Positions 23,682-27,793 of a stretch of 27,793 nt of DNA are shown piece after piece. Each line of letters starts with the position of its first letter. Position 1 is the stretch's first letter. A program made the position numbers and the translations under genes. The notes beneath the pieces are model-generated. The model saw nothing but the letters and a program-made list of their open reading frames with translations. It ran no database searches and was not told the DNA's origin. Location: the NCBI GenBank assembly GCA_964655475.1, contig CAZZMO010000019.1, positions 1 to 27,793 on the forward strand. Direction: 5' to 3'. Source of the DNA: VGMA01 sp964655475 (lineage in GTDB: Bacteria > Chlamydiota > Chlamydiia > Chlamydiales > VGMA01).

Positions 23682-24083
23682 CTACTGATTTTTACAGTGT
23701 CCAAGAGAGCTATCGCTAACGAGACACTGACTACCGTTCCATTTGCATCCTGAAGTAATCGTGCATACTTCATAATTGTTATAAGAGCAGCGGATGGTTG
23801 GGGTACAAAAGGTCCACCACTGATAGCCTCCCTGAAGGCAGCTTTCATAGGTGGTCATTCTCGTATTCGAGCAGCCACTTGTCAATGCGTCATTGATAGG
23901 GCAAGTTGGATCTGAGGTAGCACAGTCACAAGTTTGATTATTCGATGAATCCTCTTGAGAGCACCACTCTGCCCAAATGCCTGATTCTCTTTCGATACAA
24001 GTGTTGGGAGAGGTGATCACATCGGCGCCACCACTGCAGCCACAGTTATAAATCGTCCCTTCAGGACAAACGTTTTCAGTCAT
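23682..24083 (-). CDS. Cys-rich protein C (133 aa, 16 Cys) of a tandem family
   Basis: Not a recognised family. Start at ATG 24083, one base after the stop of protein B, in a GGGG-containing context. The N terminus MTENVCPEGTIYNCGCSG has no signal peptide and parallels proteins A and B (C-x-x-G-x4-C-x-C). The C-terminal half contains one full copy of the shared module: SCLQGGYQWWTFC, then two spaced Cys, then SGCKWNGSQCLV. The middle holds a CDCATSDPTC stretch. Cysteine makes up 12% of the residues, implying dense disulfides or metal binding, with Asn/Ser/Thr-rich linkers. Last gene of three on the minus strand, 32 bases before glnS. Confidence 0.75.
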   Translation of the reverse strand: MTENVCPEGTIYNCGCSGGADVITSPNTCIERESGIWAEWCSQEDSSNNQTCDCATSDPTCPINDALTSGCSNTRMTTYESCLQGGYQWWTFCTPTIRCSYNNYEVCTITSGCKWNGSQCLVSDSSLGHCKNQ

Positions 24084-24084
24084 T

Positions 24085-24339
24085 TTAAGACCCCTTTTTT
24101 TGAGTACAATCAAATTTATCGTTTAACACACACTTTTTCCCTTTCTCATCCCAGATGCAAAGGTCGGTGAGTTCCCCAAAAAAATGGCAATCGCCTCGGT
24201 GCATATGTTGAAACCAAGGGGTCATGCACTGGTAAACAGGCTTCACGCACCCTTCTTCTAAACGCTCTAGCATTTCATTCATGCATCCACAAATGAGCAC
24301 TTCCCCTGGCTGGCATTTAGGTAGATCTTTTTTGGTCAT
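24085..24339 (-). CDS. Cys-rich protein B (84 aa, 9 Cys) of a tandem family
   Basis: A short member of the same family, starting at ATG 24339, 12 bases after the stop of protein A, and ending one base before the start of protein C. It keeps the N-terminal signature (CQPGEVLICGC) and a shortened, diverged module ending LCIWDEKGKKCVLN, which parallels the C-x-W-(N/D)-x-x-x-C-(V/L) end of the modules in A and C. It is more charged and His-containing (QHMHRGDCHFFG) than its paralogs. No signal peptide or membrane helix. Function unknown; the tight spacing means translation coupled with both neighbours. Confidence 0.75.
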   Translation of the reverse strand: MTKKDLPKCQPGEVLICGCMNEMLERLEEGCVKPVYQCMTPWFQHMHRGDCHFFGELTDLCIWDEKGKKCVLNDKFDCTQKKGS

Positions 24340-24351
24340 CGTCTCTTACCT

Positions 24352-24855
24352 CTAGTTTTGACATTCTGAAGTGTTGTCTATGTTAAGTACGCACGAAGTG
24401 CCGTTCCAAGTGCAGCCTTGTATCGATGAACAAGTGCTTTCTGTTCCACTTGTACAAGCATCAGAAGCGATACAGAGTTGGCGCCAGTGGTATCCTTTTG
24501 TATTCATACAATCAGAGTAGTCAAGAGAGTTATTTTCTAAGCAGTATCCAGTACAGACCTCTCCATCTTTGCACTTTAATGGATCACTAGAGCAGCCTGT
24601 TCCGTAGTAATAGCAGACTCCCTTATCTTCAAGAGTTTTACCATCCCAGCGGCAATCAGAAGTGGTTACGCAGGTAAGTCCATCTTGATTTTGATGACAT
24701 TCTGCACTCGTATGAGTTTTATAACAGTAACTGCTCCATTCTCCACCACTGTTGATACAGACGGTGCCATTGGTGCAGCCTGTGATATTGGTCCCATCAG
24801 GTCCCTTACAGCTACAATGAGGGGCCTCTCCTAGAGGGCAAGGATTGATAGACAT
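24352..24855 (-). CDS. Cys-rich protein A (167 aa, 21 Cys) of a tandem family
   Basis: The first and longest gene of the cluster. ATG 24855 (MSINPCPLGEAPHCSCKG) is chosen because AAGGAG lies five bases upstream; the open frame continues further upstream but that part is AT-rich intergenic sequence. The protein has the N-terminal C-P-x-G-x4-C-x-C signature and two copies of the module. The first runs from VCINSGGEWSSYC to SDCRWDGKTLEDKGVC; the second runs from DCMNTKGYHWRQLC to QGCTWNGTSCVLN. A Cys-rich linker (GTGCSSDPLKCKDGEVC) separates them. There is no Sec signal peptide, so it is either exported by another route (type III or other) or is a metal/disulfide protein. No known family is recognised. 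Confidence 0.78.
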   Translation of the reverse strand: MSINPCPLGEAPHCSCKGPDGTNITGCTNGTVCINSGGEWSSYCYKTHTSAECHQNQDGLTCVTTSDCRWDGKTLEDKGVCYYYGTGCSSDPLKCKDGEVCTGYCLENNSLDYSDCMNTKGYHWRQLCIASDACTSGTESTCSSIQGCTWNGTSCVLNIDNTSECQN

Positions 24856-24876
24856 ATAGACTCCTTTTAGCCCTAT

Positions 24877-24906
24877 ATTATCATGGAATTTCAAATATTT
24901 TATTAA
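24877..24906 (-). promoter_or_regulatory. Candidate promoter of the Cys-rich cluster
   Basis: On the minus strand TTAATA (24906-24901) and GATAAT (24882-24877) are 18 bases apart, with AAGGAG and ATG 24855 just downstream. Both hexamers are imperfect and the whole gap is AT-rich, so this is tentative. Confidence 0.3.
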
Positions 24907-24935
24907 CTCATTGATTTTAAGTGTTTTGTAAATTA

Positions 24936-24965
24936 TTGAATAAAAGAGGGGAAAAGAGTTATAAT
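24936..24965 (+). promoter_or_regulatory. Sigma70-type promoter of the 25086-27749 unit
   Basis: TTGAAT (24936-24941), an 18-base spacer and a perfect TATAAT (24960-24965) predict a transcript start at about 24971-24973. This would leave a leader of about 113 bases before ATG 25086. It is the best promoter match in the window. Confidence 0.65.
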
Positions 24966-24971
24966 AGGGGT

Positions 24972-25037
24972 ATGGAAAGAACATTCTCTCTTTATTTCCA
25001 TTTCGCACGCCTTCTCCGGGGTCTCTCCCGAGGCTAA
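24972..25037 (+). CDS. Possible 21-codon leader ORF
   Basis: An ATG at 24972 coincides with the predicted transcript start, so the message would be leaderless. It opens a 21-codon frame (MERTFSLYFHFARLLRGLSR, then Gly) ending at TAA 25035-25037. Its last nine codons, rich in Leu and Arg (CGC, CTT, CTC, CGG, CTC, CGA), lie in the hairpin described in the next entry. This layout resembles attenuator leader peptides. The ORF is short enough to occur by chance, and no ribosome-binding site is expected for a leaderless start. Confidence 0.3.
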   Translation: MERTFSLYFHFARLLRGLSRG

Positions 25038-25047
25038 TCATTTTTTT
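25009..25047 (+). terminator. Terminator-like hairpin in the leader (possible attenuator)
   Basis: GCCT (25009-25012) pairs with AGGC (25031-25034), and CGGGG (25017-25021) can pair with TCCCG (25026-25030), including one G-U. A four-base bulge lies on the 5' side. TAATCA and a run of seven T (25041-25047) follow. It is a GC-rich island in AT-rich sequence, located between the promoter and the first gene, which is the expected position for an attenuator. It could also simply end a short untranslated RNA of about 75 bases. Confidence 0.45.
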
Positions 25048-25075
25048 CGTTTCAATTTTTTTAAATCATTTTTTT
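25036..25075 (+). repeat. 12-bp direct repeat AATCATTTTTTT
   Basis: Two exact copies, at 25036-25047 and 25064-25075, lie 28 bases apart (start to start) between the hairpin and the ribosome-binding site AGGAG (25076-25080) of the next gene. Both are T-rich, so chance or slippage is possible. Confidence 0.5.
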
Positions 25076-25085
25076 AGGAGTTTTT

Positions 25086-25409
25086 ATGTCTATGGATTTT
25101 CATTTACTCCCATCTATTGGGGGATATACGCTGCAGGTCACTTTCCCATTTGGGGAAGAGGTAGGGATCTTTTTTTCTGAAGAGGAAAGTGCTCAAGAGG
25201 GGGTCGTGATTGATCTCTATTCACAAAATGGGCAGGTTAACCCTTTGAAACCTCTCAGTTTTTTTCAACATAGAGATGTGAAGCACATCAAAGAAGCGGT
25301 TTCATGCTCTAAAGCATCTGATAGTGGAACTTTTCAGTCGGGATTTGTCCTCGATCTGAAAGATGCAGAAGGCTACTATAAGGATGCGGAGGCGATTCGG
25401 CAAAGCTGA
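25086..25409 (+). CDS. Unrecognised protein, N-terminal part of a possibly frameshifted gene
   Basis: A 107-residue frame with an AGGAG ribosome-binding site five bases before ATG 25086, so translation clearly begins here. The sequence MSMDFHLLPSIGGYTLQVTF begins a beta-rich protein with no signal peptide, and it becomes helical near the end (LKDAEGYYKDAEAIRQS). It stops at TGA 25407-25409, just where the following frame takes over in the +1 register. Removing one A from the CAAAG at 25400-25404 would join the two into a single reading of about 255 residues that runs through AIRQ-AEEFTLQFFQ smoothly. No family is recognised. Confidence 0.55.
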   Translation: MSMDFHLLPSIGGYTLQVTFPFGEEVGIFFSEEESAQEGVVIDLYSQNGQVNPLKPLSFFQHRDVKHIKEAVSCSKASDSGTFQSGFVLDLKDAEGYYKDAEAIRQS

Positions 25410-25857
25410 GGAATTTACCCTTCAGTTTTTTCAAGGAAAGATCGCTTATGGAGAGGCCAAATCTCCAAATAAAATCAAAAAGCTCTTCTCAAAGCTCGAT
25501 TACATCCTCTTCGAAGGCTCGCTAAAAGCTGCGATTGTTGCATCAGGAGTCTTTTCACCATTACAAGTTGACTATTTACACGCCCATACAGATGCACTCT
25601 GTCAGTGTGCTGAATTCTTCATGAATGGGATGAAGTTTGGTCATCAGGCTCTCGGTCTTTCTTATAAAGATTACATCATCCCGCTCGATCCTGATAAACC
25701 TTTTGTCCCCCTTGCAAAGAGTGTCGTCCTCTATCCAGCAAGTTATGGAGAGCTCTACTCACTAGAAAGCCGTGTTGCTAACTGCTTCAAGAGTTGCTTT
25801 CTTTTGGAAGGGGGAAAGGAAGAGGAGATCACAGTTTGGGAGGTCACATGCAAGTAA
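25363..25857 (+). CDS. Unrecognised protein, C-terminal part of a possibly frameshifted gene
   Basis: A 164-residue frame with no ribosome-binding site before ATG 25363 or ATG 25384. The first residues (MQKATIRMRRRFGK) are read from the previous gene's coding sequence in another register and do not look like a real N terminus. From AEEFTLQFFQGKIAYGE onward it is a normal-looking protein: a helical region (SKLDYILFEGSLKAAIVASG), then a Cys/His-containing stretch (YLHAHTDALCQCAEFFMNG), then a compact C terminus. Either the two frames are one gene with a one-base insertion (or recoding), or they are two overlapping genes. Its 3' end overlaps the DapF-family gene by ten bases, so it belongs to the same unit. 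Confidence 0.55.
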   Translation: MQKATIRMRRRFGKAEEFTLQFFQGKIAYGEAKSPNKIKKLFSKLDYILFEGSLKAAIVASGVFSPLQVDYLHAHTDALCQCAEFFMNGMKFGHQALGLSYKDYIIPLDPDKPFVPLAKSVVLYPASYGELYSLESRVANCFKSCFLLEGGKEEEITVWEVTCK

Positions 25858-26579
25858 AATACTTTCTCGGAGAAGCTTGTAAAAACACCTTCCTCCTCTT
25901 TGATCAGATCGGATCGACCCCTGATGATCTCTATTTTGAAGAGGCCCACCTCGCTCTTCTTCGAGAGGATCGAGATGATGCACTCATTTTAACGCTCGAA
26001 AAAAAGGAAACAACCGCTCTTTACATTAAGATGCACGTTCTTGGTAGAGATAAGAAGTTTGGAGAATTTTGTGGAAATGGGGCTAGAAGTGTTGCAGCCT
26101 ACCTCTTTTCTAACTACCCTGAGTATAAAGAATTTTTCATCGTCACAAAGAGGGGGACTTTTCCTCTCTATTCACTAGGGAATGGAATCTATTCAGCCCA
26201 TTTGCCCTTGGTAGAGTTTCCCCAAAGTAAGGTCAAATCTCTCTCTTATGGGGAGATTTTAGAGCCCCATCTCGCGATTCAAAAGAGCTTTTCTGATGAG
26301 GATCTTTTTTCAATGGGATCTCATCTCAATCAGCAAGAAGATCTCTTTCCAGGTGGGATCAATATCAATGCTTGGACCATCTTAAGTGAGAATATGATTG
26401 CAGTGAAAACCTATGAAAGGGGAGTGCAGGGGCTCACGAAATCTTGCGGTACGGGCTCCTCCGTCTGCGCAGCTCTCTATTTGCAAGGGAAAGGGAAGGT
26501 TTTTGTAAAAACTCCCGGTGGGATCCTCCTCATCCGTATCCAAGAACGTCATGTTGAATTAATTGGTAGGGCAAAATAA
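25848..26579 (+). CDS. dapF: DapF-family diaminopimelate epimerase-like protein
   Basis: A 243-residue PLP-independent racemase/epimerase with the two catalytic cysteines of the family: C75 in FGEFCGNGARS and C200 in LTKSCGTGSS. GEACKNTFLLFD near the N terminus corresponds to the G-x-x-N-D-F substrate loop, and KTYERGVQGLTKSC keeps the Glu-Arg pair that binds the substrate. DapF converts LL- to meso-diaminopimelate for peptidoglycan. In Chlamydia trachomatis DapF is reported to act also as a glutamate racemase. At 243 residues it is shorter than the usual 270-280. ATG 25848 (MQVKYFLGEA) overlaps the preceding frame by ten bases; the longer frame from 25794 is rejected. The aldolase at 3698 is not adjacent, so there is no dap operon here. 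Confidence 0.82.
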   Translation: MQVKYFLGEACKNTFLLFDQIGSTPDDLYFEEAHLALLREDRDDALILTLEKKETTALYIKMHVLGRDKKFGEFCGNGARSVAAYLFSNYPEYKEFFIVTKRGTFPLYSLGNGIYSAHLPLVEFPQSKVKSLSYGEILEPHLAIQKSFSDEDLFSMGSHLNQQEDLFPGGININAWTILSENMIAVKTYERGVQGLTKSCGTGSSVCAALYLQGKGKVFVKTPGGILLIRIQERHVELIGRAK

Positions 26580-26588
26580 GATAGAGAA

Positions 26589-27749
26589 ATGCAAAACCAA
26601 AGAATACTCATTTCTGGGGCAGGCGTAGCAGGTCTTACGCTTGCCTTCTGGCTCCGAAAGTATGGATTTACTCCAACGCTTATCGAAAGAAACCCCATGC
26701 TTCGAAAAGGGGGCTACAAAATTGATATTCGAGGTGTTGCGATTGAAGTGGTCAAAGAGATGGGGCTCTATGACAAAATCTTGAATGAACACACGGAGAT
26801 CAGAGGGGCCACCTTTATTGATCATGAAGGGAAAGAGATTACCGAGATGCATGGGGATCTCTACGGGCTTCGGGTGGGTGAAGATGTAGAGATCATGAGA
26901 GGAGACCTTTGTCAAATCTTAGCTTCATCGGTAGAGGGGATCGAGACGATCTATGACGATGAAATTCTACATATTGGAGAGCCATGCGATGTCACATGTA
27001 AAAAAAGTAAGACCCGCTCTTTTGATCTTGTAATAGGAGCTGATGGTCTTCATTCGAGAGTGAGAAAGCTCACCTTTGGAGAAGAGAAAGATTTTATCAA
27101 ACCCCTTGGTCTCTATATCTCCATTTTTTCCATCCCTAATTTCCTCGAATTAGACCGCTGGGAAATGGAATATCAAGAGGCAAAACGATTTCTGAATGTA
27201 TTCAGCATAAAAGGGGAAGAAGCTGCAAAAGCAGCTTTTGTATTCCTCTCTAAAGAGGAGATGGGAAAAATCTCCAATCCTCAAGAGCTTCTTCAAGAAG
27301 AATTCTCTCATGCAGGGTGGAAGGTAGGTGAAATCCTTTCTCACATGAAAAACGCCCCTGATTTCTATTTTGATGTAGTCGCTCAAATTCACATGCCTAA
27401 ATGGTCTCAAGGGAGGATTGCTCTCCTCGGTGATGCGGCCTATTCCGCTTCTCCGATGTCAGGGCAGGGGACAAGCCTTGCGCTAGTTGGAGCTTATGTC
27501 CTCGCAAAAGAGCTCTACCTGGCTCAAGGTGATTACAAAACGGCTTTTGAGAAGTATGAAAAAAATCTTCGCTCTTTTGTGAAAAAGAATCAACAGCTAG
27601 CGATTCATAGTGTACAGGCAGTGACAGGCATGGGTAAATCTTATCTACCTCGCTGGCTTTTTAAATATTGGCTCGAGTGGAGTCAGAAAAACACATTGAA
27701 GAGGATTCATAAAGCTGCAAATGCTTATCCCTTAAGGCGTAAAACCTAG
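26589..27749 (+). CDS. FAD-dependent monooxygenase (PHBH/TetX-like group)
   Basis: A 386-residue class A flavoprotein hydroxylase. The dinucleotide-binding motif RILISGAGVAGLTLAFWLRK is at the N terminus and ends in the acidic IER that binds the ribose. VIGADGLHSRVRK is the DG motif, and GRIALLGDAAYSASPMSGQG is the GD motif that contacts the FAD and closes the active site. GGYKIDIRGVAIEVVKEMGL, with its Arg, resembles TetX-like and 2-polyprenyl-phenol hydroxylase-like members. It would hydroxylate an aromatic or polyketide-like compound using NAD(P)H and O2; antibiotic inactivation is possible but not indicated by sequence alone. It starts nine bases after the DapF-family stop and ends at 27749. 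The 44 bases that follow contain nothing I can identify. Confidence 0.88.
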   Translation: MQNQRILISGAGVAGLTLAFWLRKYGFTPTLIERNPMLRKGGYKIDIRGVAIEVVKEMGLYDKILNEHTEIRGATFIDHEGKEITEMHGDLYGLRVGEDVEIMRGDLCQILASSVEGIETIYDDEILHIGEPCDVTCKKSKTRSFDLVIGADGLHSRVRKLTFGEEKDFIKPLGLYISIFSIPNFLELDRWEMEYQEAKRFLNVFSIKGEEAAKAAFVFLSKEEMGKISNPQELLQEEFSHAGWKVGEILSHMKNAPDFYFDVVAQIHMPKWSQGRIALLGDAAYSASPMSGQGTSLALVGAYVLAKELYLAQGDYKTAFEKYEKNLRSFVKKNQQLAIHSVQAVTGMGKSYLPRWLFKYWLEWSQKNTLKRIHKAANAYPLRRKT

Positions 27750-27793
27750 TCCTTCAGGGGTAGGATATAAGCCGCATCTTAAATTTCTGGAGA

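Noticed and set aside
24856..25041. N-terminal extension of Cys-rich protein A
   Set aside because: It is AT-rich intergenic sequence containing the divergent promoter. The ATG at 24855 has AAGGAG at the right spacing.

Overview
The window is 27.8 kb of gene-dense bacterial DNA with short intergenic gaps (the longest is about 230 bases, at 24856-25085). I found no rRNA, tRNA, CRISPR array, insertion sequence or phage gene. The gene mix points to a host-associated Gram-negative bacterium and most suggests the Chlamydiota (a Parachlamydia/Waddlia/Simkania-type environmental chlamydia). It includes a SET-domain protein of the kind chlamydiae carry, a secreted ceramidase-like hydrolase, a DapF-family epimerase, unusual Cys-rich proteins and many transporters. 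This placement is inference from gene content, with no marker gene behind it.

Layout. 1-3125 (+): the 3' end of an HI0933/BaiN-type flavoprotein, a BPL_N glutamine-amidotransferase-like protein, a SET-domain methyltransferase and a secreted neutral-ceramidase-like hydrolase. 3122-5604 (-): rlmN overlapping a DapA-family aldolase, then an AT-rich orphan gene with its own promoter. 5639-7036 (+): an APC amino-acid permease. 7005-12010 (-): a four-gene operon of DMT transporter, TolC/OprM-like lipoprotein, EmrA-like adaptor and EmrB-like MFS pump, forming a complete tripartite exporter. 12129-12986 (+): an unrecognised protein. 13064-17696 (+): a compact YbhG-YbhF-YbhS-YbhR-type ABC-2 exporter whose genes overlap one another.

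17677-19084 (-): a nitrilase-family amidohydrolase translationally coupled to a GNAT acetyltransferase. 19105-19746 (+): a beta-class carbonic anhydrase. 19818-20006 (-): a small two-helix membrane protein with a clear terminator. 20150-22026 (+): a secreted GH64-like beta-1,3-glucanase overlapping an NADPH-dependent FMN reductase. 22036-24855 (-): three tandem Cys-rich proteins followed by glnS. 24936-27749 (+): a strong promoter, a 21-codon leader ORF ending in a terminator-like hairpin, two overlapping unknown reading frames that look like one frameshifted gene, a DapF-family epimerase and an FAD-dependent monooxygenase.

Most interesting. (a) The three-gene Cys-rich cluster (21, 16 and 9 cysteines) is built on one repeated W/G/C module, has no Sec signal peptide and matches no family I recognise. 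(b) Across the divergent intergenic region lies an apparently leaderless leader ORF whose last codons and stop form a terminator-like hairpin. (c) Several enzymes lack a family-defining residue: the ceramidase-like protein has no serine at the nucleophile position, the DapA-like protein lacks the DHDPS arginine, and the SET protein has no NHS motif. (d) There are several candidate tools for acting on a eukaryotic host: the ceramidase-like protein, the beta-1,3-glucanase, the SET protein and the Cys-rich proteins.
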